The notes below the pieces were generated by a model. It did not search any database and had not been told where the DNA came from. It worked only from the letters and a program-made list of their open reading frames with translations. Shown here piece after piece: positions 25,396 through 34,543 of a stretch of DNA of 64,000 nucleotides (the first letter of the stretch is position 1; each line of letters begins with the position of its first letter). A program made the translations under genes and the position numbers. The stretch is taken from the NCBI RefSeq assembly GCF_020150455.1, contig NZ_CP083740.1, positions 2,356,001 through 2,420,000 of the forward strand, in the 5' to 3' direction. The DNA is from Bremerella sp. TYQ1 (lineage in GTDB: Bacteria; Planctomycetota; Planctomycetia; Pirellulales; Pirellulaceae).

Positions 25396-28047
25396 TTATC
25401 TTGTTTGAACACGATCGGGCCGATTGGCAAGCGACCAGTCTTGCGACTCTTCTCCTGGTGGGCCAAGCCATTGCTCGATGAGGCAAAGCGGCGGCATCGC
25501 CCCTTCCTCGTCCCAATGCTCCTCAGAAGGTTTTTCCCACTTCTCCGCTTCCGCTTCCAACTGTTTCCATGCTTGGGTGTACGTTCGCATCTGCTGAGCA
25601 CTTAGCTTCCACGAAAGTGGCGGTTCCCCTTCGGCCATGTAAGGAATGCTGACCACTTGGAACTGAATCGGGTACAGCCCCGGTCCTTTGTTCCAGCGGT
25701 CCGATTGGCCATCGCGCTGACGAGAAACAACCTGCGTGGATCGTTCTCGACCAGGCTGTGGTTCGCTCGGATTGTCAGACTGCTCGGCCCCCAAGCGGGA
25801 CATCCGCTGCATCGCTTTTTGTTCTGCCAACTTACTGATCGGCAAATGACCTGCCATTTCGGAATGAGAGGGCTCCTTCGGCGTCGATGGCCCACGTCCG
25901 CGGCGTGATCCAAATTGCCGCAGCACCCACATCACTTCCTGCTCGGTAACCGTTCGATCTTTCAGCAGGCTGACTTCCAATCGACCACGTTCTGCCTGCG
26001 ACGCACCACGGACATTGCTCAAGCCAAGTAGCGGCCCTAGCGTGGCATAGCTGAGGGCTTCAACTTTGCCGCCTGATTCGGCGAACTCGACGTGATCGGT
26101 GCTTGTTCCATAGTTATCAATATTGATCATCAAGATCCGATCGAACGGACGCTGCTCTGGTGGCATCTTGCTGAACTTGTCGATCAGTTGATTCACCGAT
26201 TCTAATGCCGTCATGATGCCATCGTTGTCGGCGTAGGCACCATCACCCATCCGAACGGCCGGCATTATGTCTTCCCCATTTTCGTCGGCCGCGGGACGAC
26301 TGATGGGAGTTACGTAAGGGAAAGAAGCAGACAAGCGAACTGCCGTCGCCACCTTCATGTCGAGCTGACTTTGACGCAGATCGTATGCGCAAGTGTGCTC
26401 GGTCGAAGCAGAGTCATGTGTCGAGTGAACGTGGTCTTGATCTCGAACGGCAGTCGATCCTAACAACACGCGTCGGCCCGACTTGACATCGGTCGCATTG
26501 AAAACCATCACCGGTAATTTCCCTTGGCCGGCCAGCTCACCCCATTTTCCGAGCGTTGGCGAATCGCCTCGCTTGGTTCGCAGGATGATGTCCCAGAAGT
26601 GCTCCGCCGCATGTCCCCGATCAAATGGTGTCAGCGGAAGCAAATCGTGGAATGTCGCCGCGAAGAAGATCGGCTCCAATGTCGATGACTTGGAACGCTC
26701 GCGAACTTCTTCCATCGAGACTGGGTTTTCTTCCGAGCTGATCGCGTCCATGTAATACATCGAACCAACACTCCCGCCCGAGACCGAACTGATCAGCCCC
26801 AGTGATTTGCGGAACGTGCCAGGCCATCGTTCATCGAGTCGCGTTAAAACCTCGGCAGACCAAGCCGAAGCATGGATACCGCCCCCAGGAGCGGTCACAA
26901 CGATCAATGTTCGTTGGTCGCGTTCTCGCGGGTCGTTCGATCGGCTACGAGGAATCTGCTTTGCCGCAATTGAATCGACAAGCGTTGGCCCCGGCGTGGG
27001 CGACTTCTGAACTTCAAACTCGTAGTCACGAGACAAGAACAATGCGAGTGCCAAACACATGGCCGCCAAAATAGTCGATGCACGAAATCGGTCCAGCCAG
27101 AACGCCATCCCGGAAGTAAACGTCGAGAGGATCGCTACCATCAATGCGAAGTGGCCGACCGTCGGAATCATCTTGGCAAGCGTATTGCCTGGCATCAGGA
27201 CATGCTCGAAAATCCCCAGGCCAAAGGTGATGACCAGTAGTAAAAACAACAACAACGCCAGTTCCAAGTGACCGGCCAAAGGACGTTCGACCCCCTTGGG
27301 ATCACGAATCGAGTAGCCTGGCCCACGCACCAATCCGACGCGTGCCAGCAGTACCGCGATGCCGCGTGGAAGCTTGGCGACTTCGTCGGGGTTATCAAGC
27401 AAGTTGTCATGCAGATGGTGCAGGCACTCAAAAGGAAAGATCCCACGCAGCGGAACGACGCCCGGCAAAACATACTTTCGTAAGAAGCTTAGAAGCATCA
27501 ACGCGACCGTTGCCAACAATCCCCCAGCCAGGAAACCACCGTACAAGCTTTCTACCGTGATGAAGGTGTTGTTCACGCGCAGATTGAAGTCGGCAACCAT
27601 CGTTAGCGCCGGCATCGGAAACAAGACCCACAACAGCCATAGCCACGCCGGCCATCCAGCGCCGCGGCGATGGGATGCTTCCATGAGGTCGGCCAAGTTG
27701 CGAGGTTGGCGGTCGGATCGTTCTCCGGAGAGTTCGTTCCACCACGTGAATCGTTCGGGGCCGTGAGCCAGCGCAATCCGAATTTGCAGGAATAGCATCG
27801 CGGTGGTCACATACCACGAGAACGAAGCAAGGATCGCTTGTGTGAAGCCATCCAGCAACAAACCGTTCTCGAGCAGAAGCGGTAATGCAAAGCGCGAGAC
27901 AGGTACGATCGTCGCCAGCAGAATCAGGGCCATGATCGAGAAGCGGCACCCGCTGGAGATATTCAAGAAGTCCGCGAGCTGTTGCCGCCAGGAGTCATGC
28001 TTCTGCCGCTCTGCGTTTCTGCCACTGGAATGATTACCAGACACCAT
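25396..28047 (-). CDS. Membrane protein with patatin-like phospholipase domain
   Basis: An 883-residue protein. The N-terminal 340 residues contain about seven membrane helices (SIMALILLATIVPVSRFALP first, then WPAWLWLLWVLFPMPALTMV, GFLAGGLLATVALMLLSFL, LALLLFLLLVITFGLGIF and others). The C-terminal half is a patatin-type lipid acyl hydrolase. It has the oxyanion motif PGGGIHASAW, the nucleophile elbow SSVSGGSVGS (GxSxG written as SVSGGSVG), and the catalytic Asp in MGDGAYADNDG, the family's DG(A/G) dyad partner. The catalytic dyad therefore looks intact. The 150 residues after it are charged and low in structure. Probably an envelope phospholipase; monocistronic. Confidence 0.85.
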   Translation of the reverse strand: MVSGNHSSGRNAERQKHDSWRQQLADFLNISSGCRFSIMALILLATIVPVSRFALPLLLENGLLLDGFTQAILASFSWYVTTAMLFLQIRIALAHGPERFTWWNELSGERSDRQPRNLADLMEASHRRGAGWPAWLWLLWVLFPMPALTMVADFNLRVNNTFITVESLYGGFLAGGLLATVALMLLSFLRKYVLPGVVPLRGIFPFECLHHLHDNLLDNPDEVAKLPRGIAVLLARVGLVRGPGYSIRDPKGVERPLAGHLELALLLFLLLVITFGLGIFEHVLMPGNTLAKMIPTVGHFALMVAILSTFTSGMAFWLDRFRASTILAAMCLALALFLSRDYEFEVQKSPTPGPTLVDSIAAKQIPRSRSNDPRERDQRTLIVVTAPGGGIHASAWSAEVLTRLDERWPGTFRKSLGLISSVSGGSVGSMYYMDAISSEENPVSMEEVRERSKSSTLEPIFFAATFHDLLPLTPFDRGHAAEHFWDIILRTKRGDSPTLGKWGELAGQGKLPVMVFNATDVKSGRRVLLGSTAVRDQDHVHSTHDSASTEHTCAYDLRQSQLDMKVATAVRLSASFPYVTPISRPAADENGEDIMPAVRMGDGAYADNDGIMTALESVNQLIDKFSKMPPEQRPFDRILMINIDNYGTSTDHVEFAESGGKVEALSYATLGPLLGLSNVRGASQAERGRLEVSLLKDRTVTEQEVMWVLRQFGSRRGRGPSTPKEPSHSEMAGHLPISKLAEQKAMQRMSRLGAEQSDNPSEPQPGRERSTQVVSRQRDGQSDRWNKGPGLYPIQFQVVSIPYMAEGEPPLSWKLSAQQMRTYTQAWKQLEAEAEKWEKPSEEHWDEEGAMPPLCLIEQWLGPPGEESQDWSLANRPDRVQTR

Positions 28048-28746
28048 GCCTACTCCACATCCATGTTTCCCCAGCGAGGCCCCTGCCCCGCCCCTAGTTC
28101 GCAGCTCTCTGCAACGAGAAAGCTATTGCCCTGTTTCTCTTATCGGCAAGTTAGAGAAAGATTGCCGATTGTGGGTTGGTTAACAGTCACAGATTTTGGC
28201 GAAAATATTCCGATGGCACGGGCAATTAGCCTGCCATCAACGCTGGATCCGCTAGCAAATGGGCCTGATTCTCTGCCCGTAACGGAACAAAATTGGCCAG
28301 TCATCTGGCCAGACCAAACTGACGCGGTTCGCTTGGCCGATGTCCGAATCGCAACAAATCAACGCGTCGTAAGTCACAAATAGCAAATCAATTGAGTCAT
28401 TTTTGCCGCCGAGGTTAACTTTCTTCCTTCCTGAGCAAATCGCGCTTGCCACCAGCGGTCAGGCGTGAAAAAATGAAGGAAAGCAGTTGGGAACGATTCG
28501 TCGACTGCTTCCCTGCCTTACTCGCCTGCCTTGCGGCAGGTATTCCCGCCTTCCCAATAAAAGTGCTCCGTTTTTCTTGCTTTAGGCCGAGAAAAGTGGC
28601 GGCAACGGAAGAGTAATTTCAGACGCTGCACCGCCTCATTACTTTCGGAGGTGGATTTTCAAACGTGAAATTGCTCGATAAAAACGCAGTTCTTAATCTG
28701 CCTGCCTCTAAGACTGCGATCGCCAATCGACAATCAGGAAGCTTCG
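28048..28746. other. 700-bp intergenic region
   Basis: It lies between the divergent patatin-like and cytochrome genes. Open frames here lack a ribosome binding site and codon pattern. One perfect hairpin without a T run is present: CCTGCC (28525-28530), loop TTGC, GGCAGG (28535-28540). The last 120 bp presumably hold the promoter and leader of the cytochrome gene. Confidence 0.5.
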
Positions 28747-29718
28747 ATGCACCAGCGCATATTATTTGGAATACTGTTCGCTCTGATCACCACGCCATTT
28801 CTGCAAGCCGAGAAACTGGTCGACTTTCGCAAGGACGTTCAGCCGATCTTGAAACTGCGCTGCCTGGAATGTCACGGCCCTGACGAGGCCAAGAACGACT
28901 TCCGTGTCGACGATGAAGAGACGATGTTCTATTACATCGAAGCAGGCGACATCGAGAACAGTTCGCTCTGGAACGACTACCTCATCACCGACGATCCCTC
29001 GCTGAAGATGCCACCTCCAAACTCGCCGCACGGCAAAGGGCTTACCGGTCCTGAGTTGGCCACCATCAAAACATGGATTGAAGAAGGTGCTGACTTCGAC
29101 TGGGAAACGGTTGAAGTTGAAGTCGATCCCGAGAAAGTCGACGCCGCCGATTCCGTCGCCGAGATGAGTACGCCTGAGAAGGTTTGGATTTTCCAAGGCT
29201 TGTTCCATCCTGCGATGACTCACTTCCCTGTTGGCTTGCTTTCGATCTCGGTCATTTTCCTCGTTCTGTCCCGCTACGGCGGGCCTTCATTCGAGTCGGC
29301 CGCGTTTCATTGCTTGTGGGTTGGTGCACTGGGCGCTTGCGGGGCATGTCTGTCCGGCTGGGCCTACGCTGTCCACGAAGGATACGGCCTCAATTTCTCG
29401 CTGGCCAACAATATCGATCGTCATCGCTGGTTGGGTGTGGTCGTGGCGGTTGGTTCTCTGCTTTTGGTTCCCATCGCTTACTCAGCCGTGAAAAGTGAAA
29501 CCGGTAAGGAAAAGAAGATCCTGGCCTGGTTCATTGGCTCTTGCCTGGTCGCTTTATGCGTTTCAATCGTTGGTTACCAAGGGGGTGAATTGGTCTACGG
29601 TGAAGGTCACTACGAGAAAGAATTCAACGAGCTCTTCCTCAATGACAAAGCAGAAGTCCAACCTGAAATTGCCGAAGAGTCGATTGAAGAAGTCGCTGAA
29701 ACAGAACCTGCTGAATAA
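28747..29718 (+). CDS. PSCyt1 c-type cytochrome with DUF2231 membrane domain
   Basis: A 323-residue protein, ATG with AGGAAG at 5 bp. The signal peptide (ILFGILFALITTPFLQA) precedes a planctomycete-type cytochrome c domain (PF07635-like): DVQPILKLRCLECHGPDEAK carries the single CxxCH haem site, followed by KMPPPNSPHGKGLT, in which the Met of KMPPP is the likely sixth ligand. The second half is a DUF2231-type domain with four helices, starting FHPAMTHFPVGLLSISVI with the two conserved His. The C-terminus is acidic. A periplasmic electron carrier joined to a membrane domain is the likely organisation. It is followed after 6 bp by an esterase gene. Confidence 0.85.
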   Translation: MHQRILFGILFALITTPFLQAEKLVDFRKDVQPILKLRCLECHGPDEAKNDFRVDDEETMFYYIEAGDIENSSLWNDYLITDDPSLKMPPPNSPHGKGLTGPELATIKTWIEEGADFDWETVEVEVDPEKVDAADSVAEMSTPEKVWIFQGLFHPAMTHFPVGLLSISVIFLVLSRYGGPSFESAAFHCLWVGALGACGACLSGWAYAVHEGYGLNFSLANNIDRHRWLGVVVAVGSLLLVPIAYSAVKSETGKEKKILAWFIGSCLVALCVSIVGYQGGELVYGEGHYEKEFNELFLNDKAEVQPEIAEESIEEVAETEPAE

Positions 29719-29724
29719 ATATAG

Positions 29725-30759
29725 ATGCCCACGTTGATTCGCACCCTTGGCTGTACATTACTACTCACCCTTTGCTTCGTCGATCTACATGCCTTTGCCC
29801 AGCGGCCGGGCAATACGGACCGAAGCCCTGAGCGTTCGCGACAATCGCGCGGGCGCGAGAACGGCGGTCGGTCTCGCGCATATGCACCACCGATTCTCGA
29901 CGTGAATTTCATTCAGGAGAAGCTGCCTGAAGGAGTTCGGTATGTGAGCGATGTCGTTTTCAAAAAGGTGGACGACATCGAACTGAAACTCGACTTGCTG
30001 CTTCCGCCGGCGAAGGCGAATCAGAAGATGCCGATCGCCATTTGGATTCATGGCGGTGCTTGGATGCGAGGTAACAAAGCAAACGACCTGCACCGTTTCG
30101 ATCAAATGACCGCACGCATCCTGGAACAAGGCATCGCGTTCGTTTCCATCGAATACCGACTTTCCGGTCAGGCCCAGTTCCCTGCGCAAATTCAAGATTG
30201 CAATGATGCAATCTCGTTCGTTCTCAGCAACAGCGACCAATACGGCCTCGATCCGACGCGTGTCGTCGTCATGGGAACTTCTGCCGGAGGGCACCTCGCA
30301 TCGCTCGTCGGGGCAAGCACCCACCACGCGGTTCCAGAGTTCTATTCCCCGCACAGCAAGCCGGCGACCGGCATTGTGGGCATCGTTAACTTTTACGGCC
30401 CCAGCGATCTATTAGTGTTGCAGGGAAAGCGAGACGAGATCGATTACGAAAACGATGTCTCTCCCGAGGCCCGATTCCTGGGGCACTCGCCATTAAAGCG
30501 GCCAGACGTCGCGACGGCAGCTTCCCCGACACATTACGTCAGCCCGAAAACGCCACCGTTTCTGATCTTTCATGGCGATCAAGATGCCCGCGTGCCGATC
30601 TCGCAAAGCATCCTGCTGGACGCCTGGCTGAAAGCCAAAGGAGTGGAAAGCAAACTAGTCGTCGTCCCTGGCGCCGATCATGGCGACCAGAAGTTCGACG
30701 ACGAAGCTTACAACGAAGAAGTCGTCGCATTTCTCAAAAGCAAAATGCGGATCCCCTAA
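29725..30759 (+). CDS. Secreted alpha/beta hydrolase (esterase/lipase, BD-FAE type)
   Basis: A 344-residue protein with a signal peptide (LIRTLGCTLLLTLCFVDLHAFA). After a charged linker the hydrolase shows the oxyanion motif IWIHGGAW, the nucleophile GTSAGGHLASLVG, the acid in FHGDQDARVP and the base in GADHGDQKF, so the Ser-Asp-His triad is complete. The order and the HGGAW motif fit the BD-FAE/esterase-lipase group that acts on acylated polysaccharides. The gene starts 6 bp after the cytochrome protein and is likely co-transcribed. Confidence 0.9.
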   Translation: MPTLIRTLGCTLLLTLCFVDLHAFAQRPGNTDRSPERSRQSRGRENGGRSRAYAPPILDVNFIQEKLPEGVRYVSDVVFKKVDDIELKLDLLLPPAKANQKMPIAIWIHGGAWMRGNKANDLHRFDQMTARILEQGIAFVSIEYRLSGQAQFPAQIQDCNDAISFVLSNSDQYGLDPTRVVVMGTSAGGHLASLVGASTHHAVPEFYSPHSKPATGIVGIVNFYGPSDLLVLQGKRDEIDYENDVSPEARFLGHSPLKRPDVATAASPTHYVSPKTPPFLIFHGDQDARVPISQSILLDAWLKAKGVESKLVVVPGADHGDQKFDDEAYNEEVVAFLKSKMRIP

Positions 30760-31051
30760 GGGCGTTTTTGGAGTAGGCGCCTCGTTCTACCGTTCCGCTT
30801 TCGATCAACGGATACCACAGTCGTCAAAATTAGTTTCAGTTTAGACCTATCTAATTCGCAGCTTAACGCGTACACTTATGCCCGGTAGGTCAGTCGATCG
30901 TGACAAAGCTTTCACCCCTTCTCAAAAAGGGTTGGTCCCCGACGCTCTTTCGCCCGTCCCGCCTTTTTGCACCGCACTGTAGCGGTCACCTCTTTGTTTC
31001 GCGGGCTCGGCATTGTGCCATCTCCCCGGTACTCAATATTGGAGAATCACG

Positions 31052-31396
31052 TTGGGTAAAAAACTTTATTGCGGCAATCTAAACTACGACGTTAGCACGG
31101 CAGACCTCGAACAGTTGTTCGGACAGTTTGGTGAAGTGCGTGAAGCACAGGTCATTACCGATCGTGATACCGGCCGAAGCAAAGGTTTCGCTTTCGTCGA
31201 AATGGGCTCGGATGAAGATGCTCAAGCTGCCATCGAAGGCCTGAACGAATCCATGCAAGGCGGCCGCAGCCTGACCGTAAATGAAGCCAAACCGCGTGAA
31301 AATCGTGGCGGCGGCGGTGGTGGTGGTCGCGGCGGCTATGGCGGCGGTGGCGGACGAGGCTACGGCGGCGGCGGAGGCGGCGGTCGACGATATTAA
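31052..31396 (+). CDS. RRM RNA-binding protein with Gly-rich tail
   Basis: A 114-residue protein. The TTG at 31052 with GGAG 8 bp upstream gives GKKLYCGNLNYDVS directly; upstream in-frame codons would add residues not seen in the family. RNP2 is KLYCGNL and RNP1 is RSKGFAFVEM, so one complete RRM is present. The last 33 residues are Gly/Arg/Tyr repeats (GGGRGGYGGGGGRGYGGG). This is the glycine-rich, cold-inducible RNA-binding type known from cyanobacteria and planctomycetes. The 290-bp leader region upstream has no gene and may mediate regulation. Confidence 0.92.
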   Translation: MGKKLYCGNLNYDVSTADLEQLFGQFGEVREAQVITDRDTGRSKGFAFVEMGSDEDAQAAIEGLNESMQGGRSLTVNEAKPRENRGGGGGGGRGGYGGGGGRGYGGGGGGGRRY

Positions 31397-31509
31397 TCAC
31401 GTCGCGCGTTTCTACATCTGAACCAGAGTGAATTTTTCGATGGCATGATCGTCGGCGTAATATCTACGCGCGCATGCCATCGAACCGACCTGAGTCGATC
31501 GGAGGAACC

Positions 31510-31623
31510 GTGGCCAAAAATCAGAATACCATCGAAAAACGCCGACGCGAATCGGAAAAGAAACGCAAAGCGGAGGAGAAACGCGAAAAACGACGCGTGC
31601 GCAGGGAACAGCCAGACGCTTAG
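31510..31623 (+). CDS. Small highly charged basic protein (37 residues)
   Basis: A short open frame with a GTG start at 31510 and a strong GGAGG directly upstream (31501-31505). The product begins MAKNQNTIEKRRRESEKKRK and is almost entirely Lys/Arg/Glu, forming one predicted amphipathic or coiled helix. From memory, similar small MAKNQNT-type proteins occur beside RNA-binding or cold-shock genes in many bacteria. It lies 113 bp after the RRM gene on the same strand. A longer frame in another phase overlaps it but has no ribosome binding site. Confidence 0.6.
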   Translation: MAKNQNTIEKRRRESEKKRKAEEKREKRRVRREQPDA

Positions 31624-31685
31624 ACTTCCGTCTTCACAAGTAATTCTGACGCAACGCTTCCCTTTATCTGTGGCAAGATCGAAAT

Positions 31686-31898
31686 ATGATGTCTACGGCC
31701 GAAAAAAGTGTTCTTAAAACGTTTCGGATTTTCCAGATGCAGCCAGGTGAAATGCTCTGCTTCAACGGGCTGGACCTAGACACCAAATCTCCCGCTCTTG
31801 ATCTTCTCGTTGGAAAAAAGTTCCTTACCCGAGAAAAGTTCAAGGGAGCTTTTTCGCTAACACAAACTGGCTATTTTCAGATGCGAAATACGACTTAG
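31686..31898 (+). CDS. Small planctomycete protein of unknown function
   Basis: A 70-residue protein; ATG at 31686 or 31689. The pattern is one helical N-terminal part (EKSVLKTFRIFQMQPGEMLC), then LLVGKKFLTREKF and a short C-terminal FSLTQTGYFQMR, which resembles a minimal winged helix. It recalls a family of 65-75 residue planctomycete proteins with the same PGEMLCF and F(K/Q)G-x-(F/Y)SLT features. No function is known. Codon use is like its neighbours. Confidence 0.6.
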   Translation: MMSTAEKSVLKTFRIFQMQPGEMLCFNGLDLDTKSPALDLLVGKKFLTREKFKGAFSLTQTGYFQMRNTT

Positions 31899-31949
31899 GC
31901 CTGTCGCCATATTCCTCTCTGTGCATCGAAAGCCTAACGAGCTTCCACC

Positions 31950-32462
31950 TCAGATCATTCCCAAAGACATCAGCCACAAGATTTCTTCGGCCGTATCGAC
32001 GGTAATCGTCGCTGGATCAAGACCTAGCGCAATCGTCGCCGATTCAAACTCTTCCACGAATTCGCCCGATTCGTCCTCATCGAACAACAAAACGTTTTGG
32101 GCATAGTCATCCACAAAGTCTTCCACGTCGATCGGCAAGTCGCTATCGTCGTCGAAGCCATCTCCTAGTCCGTCTCCGAAGCCGAAATCGTCATCGTCTC
32201 GGCCACCGCCGGGAAAGTCTATGTCGTCGTCATCCGGTACCGTGTCGGCTTGCGGCACATAAGCCGGAGGTGTTGTGGTGTACTCGGCCGGAGTGGTCGT
32301 ATACCGCTCAGGCGTCGTCGTGTATTGAGGTGGTGTCGTCGTGTACTCAGGCGGAGTGGTCGTGTATCGCGGATCTTGCGTCCCAAAGTCTTGCGCGAAC
32401 AAAGCCTCGGCACTTCCCACAATGAATAGCACCACAGCAGAGAGCAAAAGTTGTTTCCACAT
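31950..32462 (-). CDS. Secreted protein with seven-residue Tyr-Thr-Pro repeats
   Basis: A 170-residue protein with a signal peptide ending in ALFAQ. Residues 33-67 are five copies of a heptad of the form YTTTP(P/A/E)(E/Q/R/Y), encoded by 21-bp tandem units. A strongly acidic segment follows (DDDDIDFPGG, DDDSDLPID), then a helical C-terminus (EEFESATIALGLDPATITV) ending at LMSLGMI. The Thr/Pro repeats could be glycosylated or act as a spacer. Function unknown. Terminator signals were not seen directly after the stop. Confidence 0.7.
   Translation of the reverse strand: MWKQLLLSAVVLFIVGSAEALFAQDFGTQDPRYTTTPPEYTTTPPQYTTTPERYTTTPAEYTTTPPAYVPQADTVPDDDDIDFPGGGRDDDDFGFGDGLGDGFDDDSDLPIDVEDFVDDYAQNVLLFDEDESGEFVEEFESATIALGLDPATITVDTAEEILWLMSLGMI
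32262..32366 (-). repeat. Five 21-bp tandem coding repeats
   Basis: These encode the Tyr-Thr-Thr-Thr-Pro heptads of the secreted protein. They diverge by a few bases per unit, mostly at codon positions that change residue 6 and 7 of the heptad. Confidence 0.8.
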
Positions 32463-32680
32463 AAAATTCTTCCTGAGGTTCCGAAGGCAGATGCCCCTAA
32501 AAATGCATTGCCCTTTCTAGAATCGCAAATTGCGTGCGCAGACTCAAGGATTTCTCGGAAGTGAATCTTCTGAAGCGATGGCTCCGACCAACCTGCCCCA
32601 ATCGAACGTATCCCCGGACAAGCGGTCGCTTCCTCACCAATAGAGCTCAATCTGCGCCTCTTAATGCTCCCAATGGAAAC

Positions 32681-32711
32681 AAAATCGGCACGGACAAATT
32701 GCCCGTGCCGA
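32681..32711 (-). terminator. Terminator of the sulfatase gene
   Basis: On the minus strand the stem formed by 32703-32711 and 32685-32693 (CGGCACGG / CCGTGCCG core) is followed by TTTTGTTT. It lies 54 bp after the sulfatase stop. The rest of the gap from 32463 to 32764 shows nothing else. Confidence 0.8.
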
Positions 32712-32764
32712 TAAAACGTTGACCAATTTTGCATGTCACTTGTTTCCAAGCGAACGCTGAATGT

Positions 32765-34336
32765 TTAGCGAGGCTTCAACGATTCGAGGTTCTTCAATCG
32801 TTCGATTGCGTCTTGCCGCTGTAGCATGCCGTAGTTGATTCCGGCCGCATTCAACGACGAGCCTGTTTGATAGGGGTAGTCGTTGAAGTCAGCGAAGAAG
32901 TTTTTGATCTGCTGTTGGATCGGAACCAGCAACCACATCTGCTTGGCATACCATGTCCAGTAGCCGCCCCCTTCTTCTAGCGCTCGCTCGTACGGATCCA
33001 TTCGCAGGTTCGTAATCCCAGCCCAAGCCGGCTCTTCACGTGTCGACGTCGCGATGTTGCCTCCTGCGTTGACGGCAAAGCTCACCTTCCAGTCGTTCCA
33101 GCGCACTGCGTTTAAATTGCCACTTTGGTCGAAGTAGTAAATCTGCTCGCGCGGCCCTTTCTCTTGATCACCCTTCAAGTAAGGCATCAAGTTGTAGCCG
33201 TCCAAGTGAACTTTAAAATCCTTCCCGTTCAAATTCGTTCCTTCGGCAAGCTTCTCTTTCACATCCGGCATACCAGCAGCGGCACATAGTGTTGGAAACC
33301 AGTCGAGATTCGATACGATCTCGTTGGAGATCGTTCCTGGCTTCACCACGCCTGGCCAACGAATCATCATCGGAACACGAAAACCACCTTCCCACGTAGT
33401 TCCTTTTTCACCATGGAACTGCGTCATCGCGCCATCTGGCCACAATGCAATTTCGGCACCATTGTCGGTGCTGTAAATCACGATCGTGTTGTCGGCAATT
33501 TTCAGTTCATCTAACAGATCGAGCAGCTGCCCAACGTGGCCGTCATGCTCGACCATCCCATCGGCATGAATCCCCTTCCCGGTCTTGCCGAGCGATTCTT
33601 TCTTCAGATGCGTAAAGACATGCATTCTGGTCGAGTTGAACCAAACAAAGAACGGCTTGTCGGCTTTCGCTTGTCGCTCAATGAAGTCTTTGCCAGCCGC
33701 CAGAAACTCTTCATCAACCGTTTCCATACGCTTCGTATTGAGCGGCCCGGTGTCTTCGATCTTTCCATCGGCCGACGACTTGATCACTCCGCGCGGACCA
33801 TACTTTTCCAGAAACTCGGGATCCTTCGGGTAAAAGTAACCTTCTGGCTCTTCTTCCGCATTCAAGTGATAGAGATTTCCAAAGAACTCGTCGAAGCCAT
33901 GATTGGTCGGTAAGTGCTTGTCTTGGTCGCCAAGATGATTCTTGCCGAACTGCCCTGTCGCGTAGCCCTGCGTTTTTAACGCGTCGGCCAGCGTCGGCAT
34001 CCATTCCGTAATCCCGTGCGGATCGCCAGGCATGCCGATGGTCAGCAGCCCGGTACGAAAAGGTTCTTGCCCCAGGATGAAACTGGCCCGACCTGCAGTA
34101 CAGCTTTGCTGCCCATAGGCGTCGGTGAAGTAAACCCCTTCCTTCGCAATACGATCGATGTTGGGCGTTTGATAACCCATCATCCCGTGCGAATAGACGC
34201 TGATCTGAGGAATGCCAATGTCATCTCCCCAAATCACAAGAATGTTTGGCTTGTCAGCCGCTTTTAACGAAGCGGCTGCGAACACCGCACTGACAAGCGC
34301 GATGCCCATTGTTGCAAAGAAGCGTGATCGGCGCAT
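32765..34336 (-). CDS. Secreted sulfatase (arylsulfatase family)
   Basis: A 523-residue protein with a signal peptide (ATMGIALVSAVFAAASLKAA). The alkaline-phosphatase-like fold is shown by ILVIWGDDIGIPQISVYS (metal Asps near the N-terminus) and by the formylglycine site QQSCTAGRASFILG, where Cys is followed by TAGR instead of the more common C-x-P-S-R. Further marks are FGKNHLGD, FVWFNSTRMHV and YSTDNGAEI (second metal cluster). The Cys needs conversion to formylglycine by a maturase encoded elsewhere. Planctomycetes carry many such enzymes for sulfated polysaccharides. The substrate is not evident. Monocistronic with its own terminator. Confidence 0.93.
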   Translation of the reverse strand: MRRSRFFATMGIALVSAVFAAASLKAADKPNILVIWGDDIGIPQISVYSHGMMGYQTPNIDRIAKEGVYFTDAYGQQSCTAGRASFILGQEPFRTGLLTIGMPGDPHGITEWMPTLADALKTQGYATGQFGKNHLGDQDKHLPTNHGFDEFFGNLYHLNAEEEPEGYFYPKDPEFLEKYGPRGVIKSSADGKIEDTGPLNTKRMETVDEEFLAAGKDFIERQAKADKPFFVWFNSTRMHVFTHLKKESLGKTGKGIHADGMVEHDGHVGQLLDLLDELKIADNTIVIYSTDNGAEIALWPDGAMTQFHGEKGTTWEGGFRVPMMIRWPGVVKPGTISNEIVSNLDWFPTLCAAAGMPDVKEKLAEGTNLNGKDFKVHLDGYNLMPYLKGDQEKGPREQIYYFDQSGNLNAVRWNDWKVSFAVNAGGNIATSTREEPAWAGITNLRMDPYERALEEGGGYWTWYAKQMWLLVPIQQQIKNFFADFNDYPYQTGSSLNAAGINYGMLQRQDAIERLKNLESLKPR

Positions 34337-34492
34337 TAGATGCCTTCTCCTAGAACCGTAAACAAGTGGTTGCCGTAAACGAGACGCACCTCAAGCTTAC
34401 AACTCCTCCGGAAGGAAATCACCTATTTTCCTTCGCCGATCAGAAGCGATTGATGATGATTTCACAAAACAGGAAATCGGCGGTTCCACGCC

Positions 34493-34530
34493 ACAAGCAC
34501 AAGCCATCACGCGTTTGCTTGTGCTTGTTT
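34493..34530 (-). terminator. Stem-loop after the lipoprotein gene
   Basis: ACAAGCACAAGC (34493-34504) pairs perfectly with GCTTGTGCTTGT (34517-34528). It lies 14 bp downstream of the minus-strand lipoprotein stop. The T run on the minus strand is poor. Confidence 0.55.
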
Positions 34531-34543
34531 CTCATTGGTAAAC

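Noticed and set aside
27982..28383. Plus-strand frame before the cytochrome gene
   Set aside because: It overlaps the start of the patatin-like gene and shows no codon bias or motif.
28525..28540. Perfect CCTGCC/GGCAGG hairpin as terminator
   Set aside because: There is no T run and no gene ends near it; kept only as a structural note.
31445..31717. 90-residue frame after the RRM gene
   Set aside because: It is out of phase with the well-supported 37-residue frame and lacks a start signal.
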